DNA of 64,000 nucleotides from NCBI RefSeq assembly GCF_004342425.1, contig NZ_SLWQ01000010.1, forward strand, positions 1 to 64,000, in the 5' to 3' direction. Position 1 is the stretch's first letter; every line of letters begins with the position of its first letter. The notes beneath the pieces were generated by a model. It was not told the origin of the DNA, did no database searches, and saw only the letters and a program-made list of their open reading frames with translations. Shown piece after piece: positions 1 through 9,829 of this stretch. The DNA is from Dokdonella fugitiva (GTDB lineage: Bacteria; Pseudomonadota; Gammaproteobacteria; Xanthomonadales; Rhodanobacteraceae). A program made the position numbers and the translations under genes.

Positions 1-3000
1 GGCGGGATCGCGGCCGGTGACAGCGTGACGCTGCAGATCGTCGCGACGGTGACGATGCCGGGCGACATCACGAACACGGCGACGGTGGATGCGGATGAGC
101 ACGACCCGAACCCGGCGAACAACACCGGCGGCGTGACCTTGAACGGCCAGTCGGCGGACATCCAGGTGCTCAAGGTCGTGAACAACCTGAACCCGGTGCG
201 CGGCGACACGGTGACGTTCACGATCACGGCGACGAACAACGGCCCGAGCAATGCGACGGGCGTGGCGATCGACGACGTGCTGCCGGCGGGCCTCGGCTTC
301 GTCTCGGCGACGCCGAGCCAGGGTACGTACGACAGCGGCACCGGCACGTGGACGATCGGCAACCTCGCCGCGAGCGGCGCGGGCGCGACGGCGACGCTGA
401 CGGTCGTGGCTGACATCGATACCGACGCGGGCTTCACCAACACGGCGAGCCTGTCCGCGATCGACCAGACCGACCCGAACCCGGCCAACAACAGCGCAAG
501 CGTCGTCGTCACGCCGATCGCGAGCGCGGACCTGTCGATCACCAAGACCGACGGCAGCGCGAGCGCGACGCCGGGTGCGCCGATCACGTACACGATCGTC
601 GTCGCCAACGCGGGCCCGAGTCCCGCGATCGGGGCGACGGTGCTCGATACCGTGCCTGCGGCCATCGTCGGCGCGAGCTGGACCTGCGCCGCCACCGGCG
701 GCGCGAGCTGCACGTTCCCGAGCGGTGTAGGCGACATCAACGCGCAGGTCGACATCCCGGCAGGCGGCAGCGTCACGTTCACGCTGACGGGCACGGTCGC
801 GTCGAATGCGAGCGGCACGCTCGTCAACACCGCGACGGTGGCGCCGCCAGCGGGCACGACCGATGCCGATCCGGCCAACAACAGCGCGACCGACACGGAT
901 GCGTTGAACGCGAGCGCCAACCTCGCGATCAGCAAGAGCGACGGCAGCGGCACCGCGACGCCGGGTGCGCCGATCACCTACACGATCGTGGCGAGCAATG
1001 CGGGCCCGAGCGACGCGAACGGCGTGCTCGTCACCGACGCGATCCCGACCGGCATCACGGGTGCGAGCTGGACCTGCGTCGCGAGCGGCACGGCCGCGTG
1101 CACGACCACCAGCGGCATCGGCAGCATCAACACGACCGTCGACCTGCCCGCGGGCACGACGGCGACCTTCACGGTCGCCGGCACGGTCGCGCCGGACGCG
1201 ACCGGCACGCTCGCCAACACCGCGACGATCACGCCGCCGGTCGGCACGAGCGACCCGGATCCCGACGACGACACGTCGACCGACACCGACAACCTCACGC
1301 CGGGCGCCGACCTCGCGATCACCAAGACCGACGGCGCGACGAGCGCGACGCCGGGTGCGCCGATCAGCTACACGATCGTCGCGAGCAACGCGGGCCCGAG
1401 CACGGCGACGAATGCGACCGTCGTCGATGCGCTGCCGGCAGCGATCCTCGGCGCGACCTGGACCTGCACCGGCAGCTCGGGCGCGACCTGTCCGGCGAGC
1501 GGCAACGGCAGCATCAACGCGAACGTGACGATCCCGCCGGGCGCGAGCGTGACGTTCACGGTCACGGGCACGGTCAGCGCAGCCGCGAGCGGCACTCTGG
1601 TCAACACGGCGACGGTCACGCCGCCGGCCGGCACGACCGATCCGAACGCAGGCAACAACAGCGCGACCGACAGCGACGCATTGACGGCGAGCGCGGACCT
1701 CGCGATCAGCAAGACCGACGGTGCGACGAGCGCGACGCCGGGCGCGCCGATCATCTACACGATCGTCGCCGGCAATGCGGGCCCGAGCGATGCGGTCGGC
1801 GCGACCGTCGCCGACGCGATCCCGGCGGGCATCACGGGCGCGGCCTGGACCTGCGTCGGCGCGGGCGGCGCGACCTGTCCGGCCGGCGGCAGCGGCGACA
1901 TCAATGCGATCGTCGACATCCCGGTCGGCGCGAGCGTGACGTTCACCGTGAGCGGCACGATCGACGCGGCTGCGACCGGCACGCTCGCGAACACCGCGAC
2001 GGTGGCGCCGCCGGTCGGCACGACCGATCCGGTGCCGGGCGACAACAGTTCGACCGACACCGACAGCCTGGCGCCGAGCGCGAACCTCGCGATCGGCAAG
2101 ACCGATGGCAGCACGACTGCGACGCCGGGCGCGCCGATCACCTACACGATCGTCGCGAGCAATGCGGGCCCGAGCGCCGCGATCGGCGCCCTCGTCAGCG
2201 ATGCCTTGCCGGCGAACATCAGCGGCGCAAGCTGGACCTGCGTCGGTGCCGGTGGCGGCGTATGCCCGCCGTCCGGCAGTGGCGGCATCAGCGCAAGCGT
2301 CGACCTGCCGGTCGGCGGCACCGCGACGTTCACCCTGAGCGGCACCGTTGCCGCGGCTGCGACCGGTTCGCTGGTCAACACCGCGACGGTCACGCCACCT
2401 CCGGGCACGGCCGATCCCACGCCGGGCGACAACAGCGCGACCGACATCGACACGCTGAGCCCGAACGCGGACCTCACCGTCACCAAGACCGACGGCAGCG
2501 CGAACGCGACGCCGGGCAGCGCGATCACGTACACGATCGCGGTCGGCAACAACGGCCCGAGTGATGCGGTCGGCGCGACCGTCCTCGACACGATCCCGGC
2601 CGCGATCGGCGGCGCGACGTGGAGCGCCGCCTACGCGGGTGGTGCGAGCGGACCCGCGTCGGGCAGCGGCGACATCGCCGCGACGATCGACGTGCCGGTG
2701 GGCGGCAGCGCGACGTTCACGGTCAGTGGCATCGTCGGCGCGAGCGCGACGGGCACGTTGTCCAACACCGCGACGGTCCTCGCGCCGGCGGGCACGACCG
2801 ATCCGGTACTCGCCAACAACAGCGCGACCGACACCGACACGCTCACGCCGAGCGCGAATCTCGCGATCGGCAAGACCGACGGCAGCGCGAGCGCGACGCC
2901 GGGTGCGCCGATCACGTACACGATCGTCGCGAGCAACGCCGGACCCAGCGCGGTCACGGGCGCGACCGTCGCGGACGTGGTTCCGGCGAACATCACCGGC

Positions 3001-6000
3001 GCGACCTGGACCTGCGTCGGAGCAGGTGGCGGCACCTGCCCGCCATCGGGCAGCGGCGCCATCAATGCGAGCGTGAACCTGCCGGTCGGCGGCACCGCGA
3101 CGTTCACGCTGAGCGGCACCGTTGCCGCGGGCGCGACCGGTACGCTGGTCAACACCGCGACGGTGACGCCGCCGGCGGGCACGACCGATCCGACGCCCGC
3201 CGACAACAGCGCGACCGACACCGACACGCTGGCGCCGAATGCGGATCTCGCGATCACCAAGACAGACGGCGCGACGAGCGCGACGCCGGGTGCGCCGATC
3301 AGCTACACGATCGTCGCGGGCAATGCGGGCCCGAGCGACGTCACGGGCGCGACGATCGCCGACGTGGTGCCGGCGTCCATCACGGGTGCGACCTGGACGG
3401 CCGTCTACACCGGCGGCGCAAGCGGCCCCGCGTCGGGCAGCGGCAACATCGCGGCGACCGTGGACATCCCGGTCGGCGGCACGGCGACGTTCACGCTCGC
3501 GGGCACCGTGAGTGCGGGCGCGACCGGCACGCTGTCGAACACGGCGACGATCGCCGCGCCGGCAGGCACGACCGATCCGACGCCGGCCAACAACAGCGCG
3601 ACCGATACCGACACGCTGAACCCGCAGTCCGATCTCATGGTGAGCAAGACCGACGGCAGCGCGACGGCGACGCCGGGTTCGCCGATCACGTACACGATCG
3701 TCGCGAGCAACGCGGGCCCGAGTGCGGTCATCGGTGCGACCGTCGCCGACGCGATCCCGGCGACGATCACGGGCGCGACCTGGACCTGCGTCGGCGGCGG
3801 CGGCGCGACCTGCCCGGCGGGCGGCAGCGGCAACATCGCGGCGAGCGTGGACATCCCGGTGGGCGGCAACGCGACGTTCACCGTGACCGGCACGGTCAGC
3901 GCGAGCGCGAGCGGCACGCTGTCGAACACGGCGACGATCGCCGCGCCCGCGGGCACGACGGACCCGACCCCGGGCAACAACAGCGCGACCGACACCGACG
4001 CGTTGAGTCCGAACGCGGACCTCGCGATCAGCAAGACCGACGGCAGCGCGAGCGCGACGCCGGGTTCGCCGATCACGTACACGATCGTGGCGAGCAACGC
4101 GGGCCCGAGTGACGTCACGGCGGCGACGATCGCCGACGTCGTGCCCGCGGCGATCACCGGCGCGAACTGGACGGCCGCCTATGCGGGCGGCGCGAGCGGC
4201 CCGGCCTCGGGCAGCGGCAACATCGCCGCGACGGTGGACGTCCCGGTCGGCGGCACCGCGACGTTCACGCTGACCGGCACGGTCGGCGCGGGCGCGACCG
4301 GCACGCTCGCGAACACCGCGACGATCGCGGCACCCGCGGGCACGACCGATCCGGTGCCGGGCAACAACAGCGCGACCGACACCGACACGCTGTCCGGCAG
4401 CGCCGACATCGAAGCGCACAAGACCGGTCCGGCCAGCGTGACGGCGGGCGCGGCGATCGCGTACAGCGTGGTCGTCACCAACCACGGCCCGAGCGACGCG
4501 AACGCGACGACGTTCAGCGACGTGGTGCCCGCCGGCATCACGGCGGTCAGCGCGAGCTGCGGCACGCCGACCGGAGGTGCCGTCTGCGGCACGGTCGGCG
4601 TCACCGGCAACAACGTGACGAGCATGATCACGACGCTGCCGGCCGGCGCGAGCGTGACGTTCACGATCGACGGCACGGCGCCGGCGGATCCGGGCACGCT
4701 CGCCAACACCGCGACCGCGCAGCCGCCTGCCGGTGTCACCGACCCGGCGCCGGCGAACAACAGCTCGAGCGTGTCGACCGCGGTCGATGCCTCGGCTGAC
4801 CTCGCGATCGCGAAGACCGGCCCGACGACGCTCGCCTCGGGCGCGTCGATCAGCTACACGCTGGTCGTGTCGAACGCCGGCCCGAGCGCGGCCGACGGCG
4901 CGACCTGGGCGGACAGCGTGCCCGCGGCGATCACCGGCGTCACCGCGACCTGCGGATCGGCGACGGGCGGCGCGACCTGCGCGGCGCCGACGATCGCCGG
5001 CAACGACGTCACCGGCACCGTGCCGACCCTGCCGGCGGGCGGTTCGGTCACGATCACGATCAGCGGCATCGCACCGTTCGGCGCGCAGTCGTTCACCAAC
5101 ACCGCGACCGTCACGGGACCCGTCGGCGTGCCGGATCCGAATGGCGCGAACGACCAGTCGAGCGTGACGACGTCGATCGGCGCGGCGGCCGACATCATGC
5201 TGACCAAGACCGTCGACAACGCCGAGCCGAACGTCGGCCAGACCGTGACGTTCACGATCACCGCGGGCAACGCGGGCCCGAACGACGCGAGCGGCGTCGC
5301 GGTGACCGACAGCCTGCCGTTCGGCTTCGGCTTCATCTCGGCGACGCCGTCGGTCGGCACCTATGCGCCGGCGACCGGCCTGTGGACGATCGGCGCGCTC
5401 GCCGACGGTGAGACCGCGACCCTGCTCATCGTCGCGAGCGTCGACGTGCCGGGCGCGTTGACCAACACGGTCGCGGTCAGCGCATCCGACCAGCCTGATC
5501 CGGACACGAGCAACAACTCGGCGGGTGCCTCGGTCAATGCCGGCGCGAGCGCGGACATCGCGGTCGCGAAGACGGTGGACGACGCGACGCCGAACGTCGG
5601 TGCGATGGTCACCTACACGATCACCGCGAGCAATGGCGGTCCGAACGACGCGACCGGCGTCGAGATCACCGACAACCTGCCGGCCGGCACGACGTTCGTT
5701 TCCGCGACGCCGTCGCAGGGCACGTACGCGGGTGGCGTGTGGTCGGTCGGGGCGCTCGCCAACGGCGCGAGCGCGACCTTGTCGATCAGCGCGACCGTCG
5801 ACCAGCCGGGTTCGATCGTCAACACCGCGACGATCACGCACGAGGACCAGTTCGATCCGGTCGGCGCGAACAACCAGACCGGCACGACGATCAACGGCCA
5901 GCAGGCCGACCTCGGCGTGACGAAGACCGTCGACGACCCGGCCCCCGATGTCGGCGACAGCGTCACGTTCACGGTCACGGTGCACAACAACGGCCCGTCC

Positions 6001-8217
6001 GACGCGACCGGCGTCGCGCTCTCCGATGCGCTGCCGCCGGGACTCGTGTTCATCTCGGCGACGCCGTCGCAGGGCAGCTACGACAACATCGCGGGTGTCT
6101 GGACCGTCGGCACGCTGGACGCGGCCGGCCCGGGTTCGAGCGCGACGCTGACCGTCGTCGCCGAAGTCGCCGCGGCCGGCGCGATGACCAACACGGCGAG
6201 CGTGAGCGCTGCCGACCAGCCCGATCCGAACGGTGCGAACAACAGCGCGAGCGCGTCGCTCAACGGCAATCCGGTCGCCGACCTCGCCGTCACCAAGAGC
6301 GGCCCGGCCACGGTCACGCCGGGTGACGACGTCGTCTACACGATCGTCGTCCGCAACGACGGGCCGAGCGATGCGAGCAACGTCGTCGTCGTCGATCCGA
6401 CGCCGGCCGGGCTCGTGTTCGTGTCGAACGCGGGCGCGTGCACGACGACGTATCCGTGCATGCTCGCCACGCTCGCCAGCGGCGCGAGCGCGACGATCAC
6501 GACGACCTACACGGTGCCGGCCGACTACGCGGGCGCCAATCCGATCGTCAATACCGCGAGCGTGAGCGCGACCGAGCCCGATCCCGACTCGACCGACAAC
6601 CAGAGTTCGGCGAGCACGAGCGTCGGTGCGGGCAACGCCAACCTGTCGATCGTCAAGACCGGCCCGGCGACGGTCGCGTCGGGTGGCGCGATCGCCTACA
6701 CGCTGCTGGTCACCAACAACGGCCCGAGCCCGGCGAACGGCGCGAGCTACAGCGACGACGTGCCCGCCGGCATCGACGCGATCACCGCGGCCTGCGGCGG
6801 CGAAGCCGGCGGTGCGGCCTGCGGCACGCAACCGGTCGTGAGCGGCAACACGGTGTCGGGCACGATCGGCAACCTGCCGAGCGGCGGCAGCGTGCTCGTC
6901 ACGATCGACGGCGTTGCGCCGGCCGGCCCCGTCGCGCTCAGCAATACGGCGAGCGTCGAGCCACCGGCGGGCGTCAACGACCCGGACCTGATCGACAACC
7001 GTTCGACCGTGGTCACCGCGGTGGGCGCACCGAGCGCCGACCTCGCGATCGACAAGACCGGCCCGGCGAGTGCGATCGAGGGCGGCAACGTGACGTACAC
7101 GCTGACCGTGACCAACAACGGTCCCGACGTCGCGACGGCCGCGCAGATCGTCGATCCGGTGCCGGCGGGCCTCGCGTTCGTTGCGGCGAGCCTGCCGTGC
7201 GCGGGTGGCTTCCCATGTGCGCTCGGTGATCTCGCGCCGGGCGCGAGCACGATCGTCACGGTCACCTACACGGTCGGCGCGGGCCTCGGCGGTTCGGTCA
7301 CGAACACGGCGACGGTCACCAGCACCACGGCGGATCCGGACCTGGCGAACAACGAGAGCCGCGTCGTCACGCCGGTCATGCCGGCAGCGACGTCGGCCGA
7401 CCTCGTGCTCGCCAAGACCGGCCCGGCGAGCGCGACGCCGGGCGGGCAGGTCACGTACACGCTGCACGTGCGGAACGCCGGGCCTGACGCCGCGCTCGAC
7501 GTCGTGCTCGCCGATCCGACGCCGGCGAACCTCGCCTTCGTCGCGGCGAGTACGCCGTGCGAGGCGGGCTTCCCGTGCCACCTCGGCACGCTCGCGAGCG
7601 GCGCCGACACGGTCGTGACCACCACCTACGCGGTCGCCGCGGCGGCGACGGGCGCGATCGTCAACAGCGCGTCGGTGACGGCGACGACGCCCGACCCGGA
7701 CCTCGGCAACAATGCGAGCAGCGCCAGCACGACGCTGGTCGCCGCGCCGGCGGCCTCGGCGGACCTGCGCATCACCAAGAGCGGTCCGGCACGTGCGACC
7801 GCCGGCACCGTGGTGACGTACACGCTGGTCGTGAGCAACGAGGGTCCGGACGCGGTCGCGGATGCGCTACTCACCGACCCGACGCCCGCCGGCCTCGCGT
7901 TCGTCGCGGCGAGCGCGCCGTGTGGCAGCGGGTTCCCGTGCACCTTGCCGGCGCTCGCGAGCGGCGCGAGCACGACGCTCACGGTGAGCTACCTCGTGCA
8001 GCCGACCTTCGTGGGTCGCGTCACCAACGTTGTCTCGGTCGCGTCGACGACGGTGCCGGACCCGACGCCGAACAACAACGCGAGTGCGGCGACCACCTTC
8101 GTCGCGGGTGCTCCGCTCGCGCCGACCCAGGTTCCGGTCGACGCGCGCTGGATGCTCCTGCTGATGTCGGCCCTGCTGCTGCTCGCCGGTTCGGCCGCCG
8201 TGCGCCGGCGCCGCTGA
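1..8217 (+). CDS. Giant DUF11-repeat surface/secreted protein, 3' part (5' end outside window)
   Basis: The reading frame is open from base 1, so the true start lies upstream; 2738 codons are visible. The protein is a chain of about 21 complete DUF11-type beta-sandwich repeats plus one partial repeat. Each opens with a block like SADLAITKTDGS, followed by TPGAPITYTIV and NAGPS. Copies 3 to 12 are nearly identical; later copies (from about residue 1467) diverge. The tail has Pro-rich VPVDARW, a hydrophobic stretch (LLLMSALLLLAGSAAV) and RRRR, resembling the IPTL-CTERM class of C-terminal sorting or anchoring signals. The family is usually cell-surface or exported; a role in adhesion or matrix is inference. 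No catalytic domain is visible. Because the repeats are so alike at DNA level, copy number could be mis-assembled. Confidence 0.9.
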   Translation, partial: GGIAAGDSVTLQIVATVTMPGDITNTATVDADEHDPNPANNTGGVTLNGQSADIQVLKVVNNLNPVRGDTVTFTITATNNGPSNATGVAIDDVLPAGLGFVSATPSQGTYDSGTGTWTIGNLAASGAGATATLTVVADIDTDAGFTNTASLSAIDQTDPNPANNSASVVVTPIASADLSITKTDGSASATPGAPITYTIVVANAGPSPAIGATVLDTVPAAIVGASWTCAATGGASCTFPSGVGDINAQVDIPAGGSVTFTLTGTVASNASGTLVNTATVAPPAGTTDADPANNSATDTDALNASANLAISKSDGSGTATPGAPITYTIVASNAGPSDANGVLVTDAIPTGITGASWTCVASGTAACTTTSGIGSINTTVDLPAGTTATFTVAGTVAPDATGTLANTATITPPVGTSDPDPDDDTSTDTDNLTPGADLAITKTDGATSATPGAPISYTIVASNAGPSTATNATVVDALPAAILGATWTCTGSSGATCPASGNGSINANVTIPPGASVTFTVTGTVSAAASGTLVNTATVTPPAGTTDPNAGNNSATDSDALTASADLAISKTDGATSATPGAPIIYTIVAGNAGPSDAVGATVADAIPAGITGAAWTCVGAGGATCPAGGSGDINAIVDIPVGASVTFTVSGTIDAAATGTLANTATVAPPVGTTDPVPGDNSSTDTDSLAPSANLAIGKTDGSTTATPGAPITYTIVASNAGPSAAIGALVSDALPANISGASWTCVGAGGGVCPPSGSGGISASVDLPVGGTATFTLSGTVAAAATGSLVNTATVTPPPGTADPTPGDNSATDIDTLSPNADLTVTKTDGSANATPGSAITYTIAVGNNGPSDAVGATVLDTIPAAIGGATWSAAYAGGASGPASGSGDIAATIDVPVGGSATFTVSGIVGASATGTLSNTATVLAPAGTTDPVLANNSATDTDTLTPSANLAIGKTDGSASATPGAPITYTIVASNAGPSAVTGATVADVVPANITGATWTCVGAGGGTCPPSGSGAINASVNLPVGGTATFTLSGTVAAGATGTLVNTATVTPPAGTTDPTPADNSATDTDTLAPNADLAITKTDGATSATPGAPISYTIVAGNAGPSDVTGATIADVVPASITGATWTAVYTGGASGPASGSGNIAATVDIPVGGTATFTLAGTVSAGATGTLSNTATIAAPAGTTDPTPANNSATDTDTLNPQSDLMVSKTDGSATATPGSPITYTIVASNAGPSAVIGATVADAIPATITGATWTCVGGGGATCPAGGSGNIAASVDIPVGGNATFTVTGTVSASASGTLSNTATIAAPAGTTDPTPGNNSATDTDALSPNADLAISKTDGSASATPGSPITYTIVASNAGPSDVTAATIADVVPAAITGANWTAAYAGGASGPASGSGNIAATVDVPVGGTATFTLTGTVGAGATGTLANTATIAAPAGTTDPVPGNNSATDTDTLSGSADIEAHKTGPASVTAGAAIAYSVVVTNHGPSDANATTFSDVVPAGITAVSASCGTPTGGAVCGTVGVTGNNVTSMITTLPAGASVTFTIDGTAPADPGTLANTATAQPPAGVTDPAPANNSSSVSTAVDASADLAIAKTGPTTLASGASISYTLVVSNAGPSAADGATWADSVPAAITGVTATCGSATGGATCAAPTIAGNDVTGTVPTLPAGGSVTITISGIAPFGAQSFTNTATVTGPVGVPDPNGANDQSSVTTSIGAAADIMLTKTVDNAEPNVGQTVTFTITAGNAGPNDASGVAVTDSLPFGFGFISATPSVGTYAPATGLWTIGALADGETATLLIVASVDVPGALTNTVAVSASDQPDPDTSNNSAGASVNAGASADIAVAKTVDDATPNVGAMVTYTITASNGGPNDATGVEITDNLPAGTTFVSATPSQGTYAGGVWSVGALANGASATLSISATVDQPGSIVNTATITHEDQFDPVGANNQTGTTINGQQADLGVTKTVDDPAPDVGDSVTFTVTVHNNGPSDATGVALSDALPPGLVFISATPSQGSYDNIAGVWTVGTLDAAGPGSSATLTVVAEVAAAGAMTNTASVSAADQPDPNGANNSASASLNGNPVADLAVTKSGPATVTPGDDVVYTIVVRNDGPSDASNVVVVDPTPAGLVFVSNAGACTTTYPCMLATLASGASATITTTYTVPADYAGANPIVNTASVSATEPDPDSTDNQSSASTSVGAGNANLSIVKTGPATVASGGAIAYTLLVTNNGPSPANGASYSDDVPAGIDAITAACGGEAGGAACGTQPVVSGNTVSGTIGNLPSGGSVLVTIDGVAPAGPVALSNTASVEPPAGVNDPDLIDNRSTVVTAVGAPSADLAIDKTGPASAIEGGNVTYTLTVTNNGPDVATAAQIVDPVPAGLAFVAASLPCAGGFPCALGDLAPGASTIVTVTYTVGAGLGGSVTNTATVTSTTADPDLANNESRVVTPVMPAATSADLVLAKTGPASATPGGQVTYTLHVRNAGPDAALDVVLADPTPANLAFVAASTPCEAGFPCHLGTLASGADTVVTTTYAVAAAATGAIVNSASVTATTPDPDLGNNASSASTTLVAAPAASADLRITKSGPARATAGTVVTYTLVVSNEGPDAVADALLTDPTPAGLAFVAASAPCGSGFPCTLPALASGASTTLTVSYLVQPTFVGRVTNVVSVASTTVPDPTPNNNASAATTFVAGAPLAPTQVPVDARWMLLLMSALLLLAGSAAVRRRR
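523..4398 (+). repeat. Ten near-identical tandem coding repeats, about 387 bp each
   Basis: Inside the DUF11 protein, ten consecutive units share a period of about 387 nt (129 codons): 3876 nt in total, which is ten times 387 plus two codons. The unit boundaries are the SADL/NADL/SANL codons at 523 and then about every 387 nt up to the divergent unit at 4399. Several blocks recur almost unchanged at DNA level, for example the codons for TATPGAPITYTIVA. This homogeneity suggests recent unequal recombination or gene conversion, whereas units after 4399 have drifted. Confidence 0.85.
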
Positions 8218-8227
8218 TCGCTGGCGC

Positions 8228-8257
8228 GCACCGCCTTGCCTGCGGGCAGGGCGGTGC
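8228..8257 (+). terminator. Strong stem-loop after the DUF11 gene
   Basis: Thirteen-base arms (8228-8240 and 8245-8257) pair with one G-T wobble around a TGCG loop, 10 bases after the stop codon of the giant protein and before the next gene. There is no clear T run, so this may be a weak or Rho-assisted terminator or an mRNA-stabilising hairpin. Confidence 0.5.
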
Positions 8258-8293
8258 GACGCCGGTACGGGCACGGCGTGCGATGATCGAGGC

Positions 8294-8929
8294 ATGGTGG
8301 CAACCGATCTCTTCGGCACCGGCCTGCCCGCGGATGCGGATCGCCTGCGCACACTCGACCTGCCCGGCGCGGACCTGCGTTACGCGGCCTGCGCCTGGCC
8401 TCCGGCGCAGGCGGATGCGCTGCGCGACGCCTTGCTCGATGAAATCCCGTGGGCGCCGCACGTGCTGCGCATCTTCGGCCGCGACGTGCCTACGCCGCGC
8501 CTGTCGTGCTGGATGGGCGATGCCGGCGCGGCCTACACCTACTCGGGCGCACGCTTCACGCCCACCCCGTGGACGCCGACCGTCGCGCGCCTGCGCGACG
8601 AGCTGCACGAGCGCTACGGACTCGCGTTCAACAGCGTGCTCGCGAACCTCTATCGCGACGGGCGCGACACCGTCGGCTGGCACAGCGACGACGAAGCCGA
8701 ACTCGGTCCCGAGCCGGTGATCGCCTCGTTGAGCTTCGGCGCGCCGCGCACGTTCCGCCTGCGCGCGCGCCACACGCGCACGCCCGCGCTGTCGATCGAA
8801 CTCGCGCACGGCAGCCTGCTCGTCATGGAGGGCGCGACGCAGCGCCTGTACCAGCATGCGCTGCCGCGTCGCGCGGGCGTCACCGCGCCACGCATCAATC
8901 TCACCTTCCGCCGCATCACCGCAGCCTAG
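8294..8929 (+). CDS. AlkB-family 2-oxoglutarate/Fe(II) dioxygenase
   Basis: A 211-residue protein of the AlkB-like 2OG-Fe(II) oxygenase family, which repairs alkylated bases in DNA or RNA by oxidative demethylation. The iron-binding HxD is His130 and Asp132 in VGWHSDDE, and the distal His is His188 in LYQHALPR. The 2-oxoglutarate-binding Arg is in the RINLTFR block (Arg200/Arg206). The hydrophobic core PVIASLSFGAPRTFRLR (141-157) is typical, and the length fits short AlkB homologs (about 200 aa). The ATG follows a GAGG at 1-nt spacing, too close for a normal ribosome site, so initiation may be weak. Substrate specificity cannot be read from sequence. Confidence 0.88.
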   Translation: MVATDLFGTGLPADADRLRTLDLPGADLRYAACAWPPAQADALRDALLDEIPWAPHVLRIFGRDVPTPRLSCWMGDAGAAYTYSGARFTPTPWTPTVARLRDELHERYGLAFNSVLANLYRDGRDTVGWHSDDEAELGPEPVIASLSFGAPRTFRLRARHTRTPALSIELAHGSLLVMEGATQRLYQHALPRRAGVTAPRINLTFRRITAA

Positions 8930-9034
8930 CCGGCCGGTACGGCTCCCGGCCTCGGCCCTCGCGCAGCGCAGCGCCGATTCCACCCGCGCTTGTAAACGGC
9001 GTAGCATTTGCCGCATCGAGCACGAGGCGACCTG

Positions 9035-9718
9035 ATGCCCGGACACGCGCCCGGTAGTGAAATGGATGCAGCGGTGGAGGCTGCGCCGATCGTGTTCGTC
9101 GTCGACGACGAGGAGCATATGGGGACCGCGCTGCGGCGCCTGTTCGTCTCGGCCGGACTCGCCACCGAGGTCTACGCGACCGGCGAGGCGTTCCTCGCGC
9201 GCCCCGGGCTCGACGTGCCCGGCTGCGTCGTGCTCGACGTCGGCATGCCCGGCATGGGCGGGCTCGAAGTGCAGGCGCGCCTGCACGAGCGCGCCCCGGA
9301 CCTGCCGGTGATCTTCCTCACCGGCGCCGCGGAGGTCCACGTCGCGGTGACCGCGATGCGCGCAGGCGCGGCCGATTTCGTCGAGAAGCCGTTCGACAAC
9401 GAGGACCTGCTGCGCCGCGTGCAGGCGGCGATCGCGCGCCAGGCGGCGCTGCGCGAAGCAGCGCTGCGACGCCGCGAGTTCGCGCGCCGCCTCGCGACGC
9501 TGACGCCGCGCGAAGGCGAAGTGCTCGAGTGGATCGTCGCCGGCAAGACCAGCAAGGAGATCGCGCGCGCGCTCGGCGGCAGCCATCGCACGATCGAGAT
9601 CCATCGCGGCCGCATCATGGAGAAGACCGCCGCCGCGAGCCTCGCCGACCTGATCCGCATGCGCCTCCTGGTCGGCGCACCGGCGCCGGCGCGCCGCGAC
9701 GGGGGCGCGGATACGTGA
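9035..9718 (+). CDS. FixJ/NarL-type response regulator (REC-LuxR HTH)
   Basis: A 227-residue transcriptional regulator. Receiver domain at about 19-135: acidic pair Asp24-Asp25, phospho-acceptor Asp68 in VVLDVGMPGM, Thr96 in FLTG, Lys118 in EKPF. The LuxR-type helix-turn-helix at about 155-215 contains LTPREGEVLEWIVAGKTSKE. I chose the ATG at 9035 because GAGG lies 7 nt upstream; a TTG at 9008 would add nine residues without a better site. The -10-like TAGCAT at 9002-9007 precedes it. The histidine kinase follows after about 110 bp and is the likely cognate sensor. Related operator-like sequences downstream (9719, 11682) are candidate targets. Domain call is secure; target genes are inference. 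Confidence 0.92.
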   Translation: MPGHAPGSEMDAAVEAAPIVFVVDDEEHMGTALRRLFVSAGLATEVYATGEAFLARPGLDVPGCVVLDVGMPGMGGLEVQARLHERAPDLPVIFLTGAAEVHVAVTAMRAGAADFVEKPFDNEDLLRRVQAAIARQAALREAALRRREFARRLATLTPREGEVLEWIVAGKTSKEIARALGGSHRTIEIHRGRIMEKTAAASLADLIRMRLLVGAPAPARRDGGADT

Positions 9719-9773
9719 GCCTACCTATACGCAGTCGTGCGCATTACGCGCGCCCGTGCGGTCGCCCTAGCAT
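9719..9773 (+). promoter_or_regulatory. Candidate operator and -10 element before the histidine kinase gene
   Basis: GCCTACCTATACGCA (9719-9733) matches at 12 of 15 positions the reverse complement of 11682-11696 upstream of the secreted-protein gene. TACCTAT fits the NarL-type heptamer TACYYMT. Adjacent TACGCA-GTCG-TGCGCA (9728-9743) is a near inverted repeat. A -10-like TAGCAT lies at 9768-9773, 34 bases further on. Regulator identity and promoter activity are inferred. Confidence 0.4.
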
Positions 9774-9829
9774 GGTCCACCCGCTCGCAGGCGGACGTGC
9801 CATGCGACGACGCGCCGAGGACGTGCCCC

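Noticed and set aside
523..4398. CRISPR array
   Set aside because: The repeats are long coding units of 387 bp in frame, without short repeats and unique spacers; no cas genes are present.
978..4760. Series of 110-250 codon open frames on the minus strand repeating every 387 bp
   Set aside because: They mirror the DUF11 repeats in the antisense frame; their periodicity comes from the coding repeat and GC-rich codons, with no start signals or known domains.
8100..8217. PEP-CTERM/exosortase signal at the end of the DUF11 protein
   Set aside because: No PEP motif before the hydrophobic helix; VPVDARW followed by the helix and RRRR is nearer to the IPTL-CTERM type.
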